This document shows, piece after piece, positions 7,519 to 14,866 of a DNA stretch of 28,951 nucleotides. Each line of letters begins with the position of its first letter. Position 1 is the stretch's first letter. The DNA is taken from the NCBI GenBank assembly GCA_047619465.1, contig JBLHJW010000009.1:1-28951 (forward strand), written 5' to 3'. The position numbers and the translations under genes were made by a program. Below the pieces are notes generated by a model. The model ran no database searches. It was not told the DNA's origin and saw only the letters and a list, made by a program, of their open reading frames with translations. Origin of the DNA: CAYHDV01 sp047619465. Its GTDB lineage: Bacteria; Patescibacteriota; Minisyncoccia; Phycocordibacterales; CSBR16-119.

Positions 7519-8518
7519 GTCTTTGTAGAAGTTCCTCAAAAGTGCTTTGCTCTGTCACAACGATAAGGAGCTCCTCATCTATATATGAATAAGCAAGAAC
7601 AAAATCATCACGGTCATCAAATAGAACCCGTAAGTTCTTATTTTTCACTTGATGGTCCGAAAATCCTCTGCCGTAAAGTTCTGGATTCGTGATATTCATA
7701 TTGAAAATTCGAGCAAGGTCTTGCAGCATTGTTTTTTCCCAGTCTCTAACATGTGTCAACGTATTTCTGGATGGAGCTTCGAGTACCAAAAATGGCTTTC
7801 GTGTATTTCCTGTGTAGACTCCAAGCATAAAGTTTTTACCCAACAGAGGTAAAAGTGATCCAGGTATGCTGCTTTGAATAGATGAAAGAAACTCTCTAGT
7901 GCTTAGAACCTGAGACCCTCCAACAGGAAAGATTTTTGTAAAGTACACATTAGTTACTTCTCCAGGCATCGACTCTCCAGAAGATATTTTATTTGTAATG
8001 TTTGATGCAAGAGTTAAAGGTAGAACATTTGTTGTATCTATTCTTGTGTGGTTCTCCGCAAACAGAAGAGACTGCTTAACAACCGTAGATGAGGTTGAAG
8101 GTGTTTCATCTGGTCTTGTTGTGTAGAAAAATATGCCTATAGCAGCAACAAACATAACAAGACTAATAATACTGATAAGTACATTTGAATCTCGCTTCTT
8201 TTTGTTTTCACTTCTTGCTCTTTCCTGTTTAAGAACCGCTTGCAGTGCCGCTCCTTGATTGTAGTTTGCTTGCTTACCTAAATCTTCTGCCATTGTGTGA
8301 ATAGCGTCATCTGGAATATTGTTCTCAGTTACTTTTTCCAGTTCTTCCTTCTTTTTGTCCTTTGAAAATTCAACACCTCCAACTGTCTCCGTTGGTTTTA
8401 TAGGTGTATTAACCTTCTCAGACTTAGACGTGTTAACAGGGTCTTCCTTGTGAAACTCCACACCTCCAGAGAACTCCTTTTCGTCTTCGATGTATATGTT
8501 ATTTTTTTTATCAGCCAT
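7502..8518 (-). CDS. Single-pass membrane protein of unknown function
   Basis: 338 residues. Residues 1-105 are charged and low-complexity, with a repeated motif GGVEFxK (GGVEFHKED and GGVEFSKDK), and probably cytoplasmic and disordered. One transmembrane segment follows (about 110-130, VLISIISLVMFVAAIGIFFY). The remaining 200 residues are extracytoplasmic and look folded (KPFLVLEAPSR, RVLFDDRDDFVLAYSYID, ELLIVVTEQSTFEELL). I do not recognise the family; the layout resembles unnamed envelope proteins of Parcubacteria. An extended -10 seven bases before the ATG suggests a leaderless mRNA. Confidence 0.8.
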   Translation of the reverse strand: MADKKNNIYIEDEKEFSGGVEFHKEDPVNTSKSEKVNTPIKPTETVGGVEFSKDKKKEELEKVTENNIPDDAIHTMAEDLGKQANYNQGAALQAVLKQERARSENKKKRDSNVLISIISLVMFVAAIGIFFYTTRPDETPSTSSTVVKQSLLFAENHTRIDTTNVLPLTLASNITNKISSGESMPGEVTNVYFTKIFPVGGSQVLSTREFLSSIQSSIPGSLLPLLGKNFMLGVYTGNTRKPFLVLEAPSRNTLTHVRDWEKTMLQDLARIFNMNITNPELYGRGFSDHQVKNKNLRVLFDDRDDFVLAYSYIDEELLIVVTEQSTFEELLQRLATQF

Positions 8519-8525
8519 TGGATCT

Positions 8526-8534
8526 ATTGTATCA
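8526..8534 (-). promoter_or_regulatory. Extended -10 element of the membrane-protein gene
   Basis: TGATACAAT on the minus strand, seven bases before the ATG at 8518. Confidence 0.5.
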
Positions 8535-8959
8535 AAAAAACCAAACTAAAGGGTATTTAAAATTGTTTTAATTTTTCTTGTGTTTCACACGGTCCTAATA
8601 TTTATAATTGCTGGAAAAACTTAATTTTCCAGCTTTAGAGATTGCAATTTCAGAACAGGATTCTTTTTGAAGGTCTTCCGTGGTTTCACCTTCCCTGCTA
8701 GTTGCAAGTTATATCTAATCTTCCGTAACTCTGCATGAAACAATTAGTGACACACACAGGGTAGACCCATCTTGGGAAGGTTAGGTATATTCTTAATTTC
8801 CCATTTAGGCGCTGGTAAATATAAACTACATAGTGCTAATTTTAAAAACCCTATTTTAAAAATCTACCGGAGCATGTTCGGACCATAAAAATATGAGTTT
8901 GATGTATTTCTAAATATTAGTGTAATCCACTTCATAAAATCAGTGCAATACAGCAACTA
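8535..8959. other. Intergenic region without a recognised gene
   Basis: No credible ORF in either strand. It contains a perfect hairpin GCTGGAAAA/TTTTCCAGC (8610-8633) followed by TTTAG, a second imperfect hairpin GAAGGT...ACCTTC near 8670-8695, and the octamer TCTTCCGT twice. I could not match it to RNase P RNA, tmRNA, SRP RNA or 6S RNA by eye. A structured RNA or regulatory region is possible but unproven. Confidence 0.4.
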
Positions 8960-8987
8960 TTGACAATTGTGTTTGTTGTGCTAATGT
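8960..8987 (+). promoter_or_regulatory. Promoter of the orphan gene at 9027
   Basis: Perfect -35 TTGACA (8960-8965), 16-base spacer, extended -10 TGC-TAATGT (8982-8987). It gives a leader of about 33 bases before the ATG, with no visible Shine-Dalgarno. Confidence 0.65.
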
Positions 8988-9026
8988 CACATTAAACATA
9001 TTAACAAACCAAAAACCGAACTAAAC

Positions 9027-9563
9027 ATGCGCGTGAACGAGACGAAAGACTTATTTGTAACTCAGATAATTTTTGGACTATTATCTGACGATATTGGGAG
9101 TAAGAGAGAGTTCATGGAAAAGATCGACAAGATGACCCCATACAAAGAAGAGTGTCTATTGTTAACTCCGAAGAACTACATTTCGAATCTTCCTGAAGAA
9201 GTGTATTTTGACAAATTCTCTAATCACAAAGAAGAAAGTTTCCTCTCAAGTGCCTTCAACATTTCGAACCAAAGACTGGTGACTGGTCACTATCAAAATA
9301 TTGTGGGTTTGCTGTTAGGTGCATTAGGCAAGTGTAGTTTAAAGACTGTGGTTATGTTAACTGACGACCCTCTATTGCTAAAGGGTGGTCAGGATGGAAA
9401 CAAAAGCACTCTTTCCACTGTTATTGATATCCTTAATCCAGAACAAGACAACAGTGCGTGCTTAAATAAACACATAAGGTCTCTAAAGAGAGCGGGTAGC
9501 CTTGGATTAATATTCCAAGTGAACACTAAGACCTTTAAGGAAGAGGTCTTGTACACAACATAA
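9027..9563 (+). CDS. Protein of unknown function
   Basis: 178 residues, soluble, no signal peptide or transmembrane segment. It begins MRVNETKDLFVTQIIFGLLSDD and has a hydrophobic stretch NIVGLLLGALGKCSLKTVVMLTDDPLLLKGG near the middle that looks like a buried beta-alpha unit. I recognise no family. The gene has its own strong promoter and its own terminator, so it is a single-gene unit between two minus-strand genes and follows a 500-base non-coding region. Confidence 0.7.
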   Translation: MRVNETKDLFVTQIIFGLLSDDIGSKREFMEKIDKMTPYKEECLLLTPKNYISNLPEEVYFDKFSNHKEESFLSSAFNISNQRLVTGHYQNIVGLLLGALGKCSLKTVVMLTDDPLLLKGGQDGNKSTLSTVIDILNPEQDNSACLNKHIRSLKRAGSLGLIFQVNTKTFKEEVLYTT

Positions 9564-9572
9564 AAAAGTAAA

Positions 9573-9601
9573 AAAACGCGAACCCTTTGGGTTCGCGTTT
9601 T
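9573..9601. terminator. Bidirectional terminator between the orphan gene and the NYN gene
   Basis: Thirteen-pair stem AAAACGCGAACCC/GGGTTCGCGTTTT with loop TTT (9586-9588), flanked by A and T runs on both sides. It serves the two convergent genes. Confidence 0.9.
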
Positions 9602-9612
9602 CTAATACATCT

Positions 9613-10146
9613 TTAAGCTTTTTTTCTTGCTGGCCGTCTTCCTGGAAGTAGATATCTCTTTGGATCTTCTGAAAGATCAAAGAAGTCATCAACCTCTTCT
9701 CGAAGCCAGGCACTTGTAGATTTTGCGAAGTTTACAACTTCAACCTGAATACCAGAGTGGATCTGCAAGTAGTGAACAAGTGGAATATAATCTCCGTCAC
9801 CAGAGACAATAATAACTGCGTCAACTTTTGGAGCGATAGTAATCGCGTCCACTGCGAGACCAACATCCCAGTCAGCCTTCATAGCTCCACTGGAGAATAT
9901 TTGTAGGTCCTTTACCTTTGTTTCAATTCCAACTTTCCCAAGAGCTTCGAAGAATGCATCTTCGTCTCCTGACTCGCTGGCGATAACATAGGCGAGAGCT
10001 CGAACAAGTTTTCGATCTCCTACTGCATCCTTTAGAATATTTCCAAAGTTTACCTTTTTCTTATAAAGTGCTTTTGCTGAGTGGTATAGATTTTGTGTAT
10101 CTATGAAAACAGCCACTCTCTGTTCTGCGTGCTTTGTAATAGCCAT
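9613..10146 (-). CDS. NYN-domain (LabA/DUF88-like) putative ribonuclease
   Basis: 177 residues from the chosen ATG at 10144-10146 (MAITKHAEQRVAVFIDTQN). A start at 10188 would add 14 residues that look non-coding and contain an inverted repeat. NYN domains share the PIN nuclease fold and are predicted metal-dependent RNases. Conserved acidic positions are visible: FIDTQNLY (D16, N19), DWDVGLAVDA and VIIVSGDGDYIPLV. The C-terminus ends in a basic tail (LLPGRRPARKKA) suited to nucleic-acid binding. Substrate unknown. The transcript may carry a long leader (see 10147-10474). Confidence 0.9.
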   Translation of the reverse strand: MAITKHAEQRVAVFIDTQNLYHSAKALYKKKVNFGNILKDAVGDRKLVRALAYVIASESGDEDAFFEALGKVGIETKVKDLQIFSSGAMKADWDVGLAVDAITIAPKVDAVIIVSGDGDYIPLVHYLQIHSGIQVEVVNFAKSTSAWLREEVDDFFDLSEDPKRYLLPGRRPARKKA

Positions 10147-10474
10147 AATTTTTTTGTGAAGAGCGATTGGGAGTCCCAACCCACACATTGCCTAACCCAA
10201 GTGAATCAACTCTGTTTCGAGAAGTTACCCTAGGTAGACAAATTACATGAGATGAGATTCTTGCCGAATGCTCTTATGTTATTTCTGACCCTGTGGTCAG
10301 TTCTTATTTATAAATACCTTTCTTTGTAATATTTAGACTCATATAATAAAAGGTCCTAAACCTTATATTGTAATTTTTCGAGAATTATGAAAATAAAATT
10401 TCCACTGACATCTCGATTATCATAATAAGTCTTATGTATAAAAATGCCTTAACTTTTCCCAAGGGAAAGAGCTG
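10147..10474 (-). ncRNA. Candidate small RNA or long 5' leader of the NYN gene
   Basis: A strong minus-strand -10 (10475-10488) directs transcription into about 325 bases with no plausible ORF before the NYN ATG. Hairpins are visible: CTTTCCC-TT-GGGAAAAG close to the predicted 5' end (10456-10472), CTGACC-ACAG-GGTCAG (10285-10300), and TTGGGA-C-TCCCAA near 10167-10179. No terminator is seen before the NYN gene, so a leader is slightly more likely than a separate RNA. No known RNA family was recognised. Confidence 0.35.
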
Positions 10475-10488
10475 ATTATAGTATAGCA
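10475..10488 (-). promoter_or_regulatory. Extended -10 region without an adjacent start codon
   Basis: TGCTATACTATAAT on the minus strand contains TGC-TATACT and an overlapping TATAAT. It is the same form as the leaderless promoters in this window but no ATG follows. It lies immediately after the rpsO terminator. Confidence 0.5.
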
Positions 10489-10491
10489 ATC

Positions 10492-10511
10492 AAAAAACGC
10501 TTTTTAAAGCG
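10492..10511 (-). terminator. Terminator after rpsO
   Basis: Short stem CGCTTT/AAAGCG (10498-10511) followed, in the minus direction, by TTTTTTG. It lies 11 bases past the rpsO stop. Confidence 0.75.
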
Positions 10512-10522
10512 CCTATTGATGT

Positions 10523-10789
10523 TTACTTTTTAAGTTTAAGGTCTGTAACGATTTTTTCGTAAGCTTTAACGTTATTTTTTTCAAGATATTTTAGGTGCTT
10601 TCTTCGATTTGCAACCATCCTGATCAGCCCCCTTCGTGAGTGAATATCCTTTTTGTGCTTCTTAAGGTGTCCAGTCAGTTCTTTGATCTGCTCGGTTAGA
10701 ATTGCTATTTGAACGGGCGAAGAACCAGTGTCATCTTTTGTAACTTGGGCTTTCTTTATTACTTTTTGTTTTTTATCTGTTTTTAACAT
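10523..10789 (-). CDS. rpsO: 30S ribosomal protein S15
   Basis: 88 residues, the standard length. S15 binds the three-way junction of helices 20-22 in the central domain of 16S rRNA and starts platform assembly. Signature stretches are present: DTGSSPVQIAILTEQI, LTGHLKKHKKDIHSRRGL and RRKHLKYL. The first residues (MLKTDKKQKVIKKAQ) are slightly more basic than usual. Two promoters are possible: TATTGT six bases before the ATG, and a consensus promoter about 165 bases upstream that would give a structured leader, where S15 in other bacteria represses its own translation. Confidence 0.98.
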   Translation of the reverse strand: MLKTDKKQKVIKKAQVTKDDTGSSPVQIAILTEQIKELTGHLKKHKKDIHSRRGLIRMVANRRKHLKYLEKNNVKAYEKIVTDLKLKK

Positions 10790-10914
10790 CGTGGGACAAT
10801 ACTACTACAAAAACCTATATAGTGCAAGGGTTTTGCCTCGTATTTTTTAATTATTGCAACATTCGAGCATCATATAAAATTGGACTTAATAGTGTTCGAT
10901 CAACGTTGCAGTAT

Positions 10915-10929
10915 AAGGCTCTAGGCCTT
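10915..10929 (-). promoter_or_regulatory. Hairpin in the putative rpsO leader
   Basis: AAGGC/GCCTT stem with five-base loop. The flanking bases TGCAAC (10855-10860) and GTTGCA (about 10905-10910) can also pair over about 50 bases, giving a larger leader fold. The position between a strong promoter and rpsO suggests an S15 autoregulatory element, but no direct match to a described one was recognised. Confidence 0.35.
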
Positions 10930-10958
10930 TTATTTATAAAATACTAAAAGGTAACAGT

Positions 10959-10987
10959 ATAGTATCAGAATTGGCGTTCTTTGTCAA
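10959..10987 (-). promoter_or_regulatory. Upstream promoter of rpsO
   Basis: Minus-strand TTGACA (10982-10987), 17 bases, TACTAT (10959-10964). It would give a leader of about 165 bases before the rpsO ATG. Confidence 0.55.
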
Positions 10988-11014
10988 GCTTATTTCCATA
11001 ATAGTCAATAAAAA

Positions 11015-11039
11015 TAGCCTAAAACAAAGTTTTAGGGCT
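11015..11039 (-). terminator. Terminator after the small membrane-protein gene
   Basis: Stem AGCCTAAAAC/GTTTTAGGGCT with loop AAA (11025-11027) and, in the minus direction, ATTTTTATTG. One bulged base and an interrupted T run make it moderate. Confidence 0.65.
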
Positions 11040-11050
11040 AAATTACTTTT

Positions 11051-11458
11051 TTACGCTTTTTTTGCAGATGAAAACATCACAAAAGTTAGAACTGACAATA
11101 TTGCTATTCCAGAGATGTAGTCTATCCAGCTGTGAGGGTTTATTATTAATAACGTCACAATCATTGTCATATTTGTTATTAGAAGAACAACCTCAATAAC
11201 ATCAAGAATACTAACGCTTAGGGGTATTCTCGCTCGAAAAAACAGAATACTTGCACTTAATTTGTACGATATTCCTGCTCCTGTAAGAAGTATCCCCTCT
11301 TTATTTAAGAATAATTTTACAAATTCTAAAAAATTATTCCATGGTTGGTTGTGAATCGCTATAACTAATAGCACATACGCTAGAACTATAGTGGTTGCAA
11401 GTAAGTATCCCTTCCTTTTTGCGTCACCACAAACACTTCCTGTGTTTCCTTCTTTCAT
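11051..11458 (-). CDS. Small integral membrane protein, PsiE-like arrangement
   Basis: 135 residues with four predicted transmembrane segments: about 19-37 (LLATTIVLAYVLLVIAI), 52-72 (EGILLTGAGISYKLSASILFF), 78-106 (IPLSVSILDVIEVVLLITNMTMIVTLLII) and 112-131 (WIDYISGIAILSVLTFVMF). The size and helix pattern resemble the phosphate-starvation-inducible PsiE family, but I see no certain signature, so this is a weak suggestion. It has a consensus promoter with a leader of about 22 bases and its own terminator. It diverges from the secreted beta-propeller gene. Confidence 0.7.
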   Translation of the reverse strand: MKEGNTGSVCGDAKRKGYLLATTIVLAYVLLVIAIHNQPWNNFLEFVKLFLNKEGILLTGAGISYKLSASILFFRARIPLSVSILDVIEVVLLITNMTMIVTLLIINPHSWIDYISGIAILSVLTFVMFSSAKKA

Positions 11459-11485
11459 TATTGTATTTTTAAGTGCTTTTATTTC

Positions 11486-11513
11486 AGTATATACATCTTG
11501 CTCAAGCTGTCAA
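11486..11513 (-). promoter_or_regulatory. Promoter of the small membrane-protein gene
   Basis: TTGACA (11508-11513), 16 bases, TATACT (11486-11491) on the minus strand. It is one of the best sigma-70-like promoters in the window. Confidence 0.7.
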
Positions 11514-11564
11514 TTTTTAGTGTATTTACTGTGTTAAACTAGGATTACAAAATAACCGCTACCC

Positions 11565-13070
11565 ATGATTAAGAAAACATTCCTCATAATTCTGTCTTTA
11601 TTTATTGGATTTGGTACATCCTTATTTTTTGTCGAGGGGGCTGGTGTCATTAACTCTATTGTCGATGCATCGTTTAGATCTGCTGTTGGAGTAACTGCGT
11701 CTGCTGTAACGGCTATAAAAAATACAGAAGTGGCCCCTGAGGTGGGACTTCAAGTCATAGAAGTAGAAGAGGATGCATTTGAGACAATAGGCCTGACAAT
11801 GTTTCGTGGTAACAAGGAGCGTAACTTCTACGGCACAGGTCCAATTTCAAGTAATCCAAAAACGATTTGGCGTTACCCAGAAGAGCCAATGTGCAAGTAT
11901 TCAACTTCTCTTGATATTACGAACTACTGGTGTGGGTCTGGCTGGACAGGTCAGCCTGTTGTATGGGAGAGACCAGACGGAATTACTGAGGTAATTTTCG
12001 GAGCATACGATGGAGCGATTCACTTTGTGGACGCTGAGACTGGTGTCGCCACAAGAACTAAATTTCAAACAGGAGATATTATAAAAGGGTCATTTACCCT
12101 CGACACTGATGGCTTCCCCCTTCTTTACGGTGGTTCTCGTGACAATAAACTTCGAGTGTTGGCTTTAGACAGACCAGAAGTTTATGAGCTTTGGGCTCTA
12201 GACTCTGAGGAATTGCCTGAGGGTATTTGGAACAATGACTGGGATGGCAATCCTGTGATAGTAGATGGTGTTATGTATGAGGGTGGAGAAAATGGCTGGT
12301 TCTATGCTATTGAGCTAAACCGATCTCTTAATGATAAAGGCCTGGTAACTGTATCGCCAGAAATCATATTTGAATATGCTGGTTACAATGATGAACTAAT
12401 CGCAAAAACAGATGAAAACCTATCTATAGAAAACTCACCTCTTGTGGTGGAAGGTGTGGTATATGTTGCAAATAGCGGAGGAAGAATCATGGGATTTGAT
12501 ATTGAAAAAATGAGGGATGGAGGTGAAGCCTTAGTTTTTGATTTCTGGGCTGGAGATGATATAGATGCAACTCTGGTTACAGATGGCACAGGAGCAATCT
12601 ATGCTGTAGTAGAAGAGGAGCGATTCAATCAGCGAAGCGCAGAGTTGGGTCAAATTCTTAAACTTAACCCAAAGAAAAAGAACCCTCTTGTTTGGGGTAT
12701 TCAATTACCAAGTGATCCAGCAAAGTACAAGTCTGGTGTCTGGGCCACCCCTGCAATTTATAAAAATTACTTATATGTGGCAACTCACTTGGGGGAACTT
12801 CTTGTTGTAGACAAAACCAAAGGTGAGATCGTCTGGAGAAAAAATATAGGCAGTCACGCCTGGTCATCCCCTTCTGTTGTAGACAACACACTTGTGGTGG
12901 CAACTTGTGAAGTTGGAGGAATCCAGGCGTATGATCTGGTTAAACCTTCTGAACCAAAACTTATTTGGAACATGATGGTTGGTTCAGGGTGCATAGAAGC
13001 AACCCCGGCAATTTGGAATGGTTCTATGTATGTTGGGAATAGAGATGGATATTTTTATAAGGTTGAATAA
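11565..13070 (+). CDS. Secreted PQQ-like beta-propeller protein
   Basis: 501 residues. The N-terminus is a signal peptide or anchor (KKTFLIILSLFIGFGTSLFFVEGAG). The rest has about eight repeats of a propeller blade with the core hydrophobic-Y-x-G...L-x-x-x-D: VIFGAYDGAIHFVDAETG, LLYGGSRDNKLRVLALD, VMYEGGENGWFYAIEL, VVYVANSGGRIMGFD, YLYVATHLGELLVVDKTKG, LVVATCEVGGIQAYDL and SMYVGNRDGYFYKVE. The fold is that of PQQ dehydrogenases and BamB, but no quinoprotein catalytic residues were recognised. It is probably a surface binding or scaffold protein. The start is the first ATG, and -10-like TAAACT lies about 35 bases upstream. Confidence 0.85.
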   Translation: MIKKTFLIILSLFIGFGTSLFFVEGAGVINSIVDASFRSAVGVTASAVTAIKNTEVAPEVGLQVIEVEEDAFETIGLTMFRGNKERNFYGTGPISSNPKTIWRYPEEPMCKYSTSLDITNYWCGSGWTGQPVVWERPDGITEVIFGAYDGAIHFVDAETGVATRTKFQTGDIIKGSFTLDTDGFPLLYGGSRDNKLRVLALDRPEVYELWALDSEELPEGIWNNDWDGNPVIVDGVMYEGGENGWFYAIELNRSLNDKGLVTVSPEIIFEYAGYNDELIAKTDENLSIENSPLVVEGVVYVANSGGRIMGFDIEKMRDGGEALVFDFWAGDDIDATLVTDGTGAIYAVVEEERFNQRSAELGQILKLNPKKKNPLVWGIQLPSDPAKYKSGVWATPAIYKNYLYVATHLGELLVVDKTKGEIVWRKNIGSHAWSSPSVVDNTLVVATCEVGGIQAYDLVKPSEPKLIWNMMVGSGCIEATPAIWNGSMYVGNRDGYFYKVE

Positions 13071-13228
13071 GACACAGAGTTTATGCGGTAAACGACAATG
13101 TCGAATTTATGCCGGAACTATTTCTTAGAGAGCAGAGCGAGCACAAGAAATACGTTCTCGGCGAAGTCAGTCTCTTTATTCCCCACCGCAGACCTGTTCC
13201 AATATTTATATTGTGGGACAATATAACC

Positions 13229-14155
13229 ATGAAAGATTTAAACATGCTTAAAAACAGATTCCTCGAATATCTTGAGATAGAGCGAGGACGGGCCGACAAT
13301 ACTATCCGAAACTACAACCACTACTTGAGTGTTTTCTTGAAACAGACTGGGGCTAAAAAGCCAGGAGATATAACTGTGGATGTAGTGAGGAAGTTTCGCC
13401 TCTGGTTGCATCGTCAGCCAGCTGGAGATAACAGACGAACAGGTGAAACAATGGCAAAGAGTACTCAGAACTATCACCTGATCGCTCTACGGTCTTTTTT
13501 GAAATACATGACTCGTCGAGATATAAAAACACTTTCTGCGGAGCAGATTGAGCTTGCTAAGGTTCCCCAGCGGCAGATAGATGTTATATCAGACAAAGAA
13601 CTCCGCAGGCTTTTGGATGCACCAAACAAGGAAGATAATCTAGAAATGAGATATCGTGACAAGGCGATTCTAGAGATGCTCTACTCTACAGGCCTTCGTG
13701 TGTCTGAGTTGTGCTCACTACTTAGAGACATAGACTTATCTAGAGACGAATTTTCCATTAGAGGAAAAGGTGGAAAGGTCCGAGTGGTGTTCCTATCTTC
13801 TGAAGCAAAAAATTCATTGAAGAAATACTTCTCTGTTCGCAAAGACATGTCTGACGCGTTGTTCGTAAATATCTCAAAGAATAAAAATAAAACAGACGCT
13901 GACAAAGGACTCGACCGAAGAACCATTGGACGAATTGTAAAAAAGTACGCCACCATTGCTGGTATCACAAAGAAGGTTACCCCCCATGTTATCCGCCACT
14001 GCTTCGCTACTGACCTTCTATCAAACGGAGCCGATATTCGTTCTGTGCAAGTCATGCTAGGTCACGCCGACATCTCCACAACTCAGATCTATACTCATGT
14101 CACCGACGCCAAACTAAAAGAGATCCACAAAAAATTCCACGACAAGAAAAAATAG
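13229..14155 (+). CDS. xerD: XerC/XerD-type tyrosine recombinase
   Basis: 308 residues from the ATG at 13229 (MKDLNMLKNRFLEYLEIERG), which matches the family length; an upstream ATG at 13109 adds 40 unlikely residues. The N-terminal core-binding domain (about 1-95) precedes the catalytic domain. All active-site residues are visible: R157 in TGLRVSEL, the lysine in RGKGGKVR, H253 and R256 in HVIRHCFATDLL, H279 in LGHADIS and nucleophile Y288 in TTQIYTHV. As the probable housekeeping Xer it would resolve chromosome dimers at dif. CPR bacteria commonly have a single Xer, so XerC and XerD cannot be told apart. GACAAT lies six bases before the ATG. Confidence 0.93.
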   Translation: MKDLNMLKNRFLEYLEIERGRADNTIRNYNHYLSVFLKQTGAKKPGDITVDVVRKFRLWLHRQPAGDNRRTGETMAKSTQNYHLIALRSFLKYMTRRDIKTLSAEQIELAKVPQRQIDVISDKELRRLLDAPNKEDNLEMRYRDKAILEMLYSTGLRVSELCSLLRDIDLSRDEFSIRGKGGKVRVVFLSSEAKNSLKKYFSVRKDMSDALFVNISKNKNKTDADKGLDRRTIGRIVKKYATIAGITKKVTPHVIRHCFATDLLSNGADIRSVQVMLGHADISTTQIYTHVTDAKLKEIHKKFHDKKK

Positions 14156-14167
14156 ATGTAATTCACG

Positions 14168-14176
14168 TGCTAGAAT
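14168..14176 (+). promoter_or_regulatory. Extended -10 element of the methyltransferase gene
   Basis: TGCTAGAAT, then seven bases, then ATG at 14184. Leaderless layout. Confidence 0.55.
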
Positions 14177-14183
14177 TATATCA

Positions 14184-14828
14184 ATGGAAAAATACTCAAA
14201 GCAAAAAGAATATTTTCAAACTGCGTATAACACAGGGACAGACAACTGGACGCAGATTGATTTCAAAACAAAACTATTGGAGTACATTACCTATTTCCCA
14301 GACGAGGCTACTATTTTAGATATTGGATGTGGGCGCGGACTACTTTCATTTCTGCTGACGGAGATTGGATACAAAGTTATAGGGCTCGATTATATTAAAA
14401 AAATAGTTAAAGTAAACAATGAAGAAGTAAAAGCAAAAGGCCTTACAGGAAGAGTTGGTTTTGTAGAAGGGGACGTTTTTGATATGCCCTTAACTGATGG
14501 CTCAGTTAATATTGTTCTAGATGCAGGACTACTTCACCATGTTCATGTAGAAGACTGGGGAACGTATACAAAAGAAGTCGACAGAGTTTTGAAGAGAGGA
14601 GGTCTCTATATGTCGATTGCTTTATCTAAAGCTACTCATAGATATTTAGATTTTGAGCCAAAAAATAGTGACACCCAAGACTTTGAGAAATATGGAGCAA
14701 GGTACCACTTCTTTAGAACGGGAGAGATTAGAGAAATATTTGGTCCAAAATATGAGCTGGTAAAGGAGGAGATATTTATAGCTCGAGACAAAACTGATCT
14801 AATTTTTACATTACTAAAGAAGAAGTAA
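14184..14828 (+). CDS. Class I SAM-dependent methyltransferase
   Basis: 214 residues. SAM-binding motif I is ILDIGCGRGLLSF (44-56), the acidic end of beta-2 is VIGLDY (66-70), motif II is VEGDVFDMPLTDGSVNIVLDAGLLHHV (93-120), and the next strand is RVLKRGGLYMSIA. This is the Methyltransf_11/25 arrangement of small-molecule, lipid-quinone or protein methyltransferases. Nothing in the sequence fixes the substrate. It follows the recombinase by 28 bases but has its own promoter and a strong terminator after it. Confidence 0.9.
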   Translation: MEKYSKQKEYFQTAYNTGTDNWTQIDFKTKLLEYITYFPDEATILDIGCGRGLLSFLLTEIGYKVIGLDYIKKIVKVNNEEVKAKGLTGRVGFVEGDVFDMPLTDGSVNIVLDAGLLHHVHVEDWGTYTKEVDRVLKRGGLYMSIALSKATHRYLDFEPKNSDTQDFEKYGARYHFFRTGEIREIFGPKYELVKEEIFIARDKTDLIFTLLKKK

Positions 14829-14839
14829 TTTTCTAAATA

Positions 14840-14865
14840 AAAGAGCCGCTTAATAGCGGCTCTTT
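14840..14865. terminator. Bidirectional terminator, methyltransferase and M23 gene
   Basis: AAAGAGCCGCT/AGCGGCTCTTT stem, loop TAAT (14851-14854), T-run after on the plus strand and A-run before. It serves two convergent genes. Confidence 0.9.
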
Positions 14866-14866
14866 T

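Noticed and set aside
8867..8884. LexA-like palindrome around CGGAGCATGTTCGG
   Set aside because: Only the CATG centre and about half of the arm positions match the Gram-positive SOS box; too weak.
13109..13228. Forty-residue N-terminal extension of the recombinase
   Set aside because: The ATG at 13229 gives the normal Xer length and N-terminus; the upstream part does not resemble the family.
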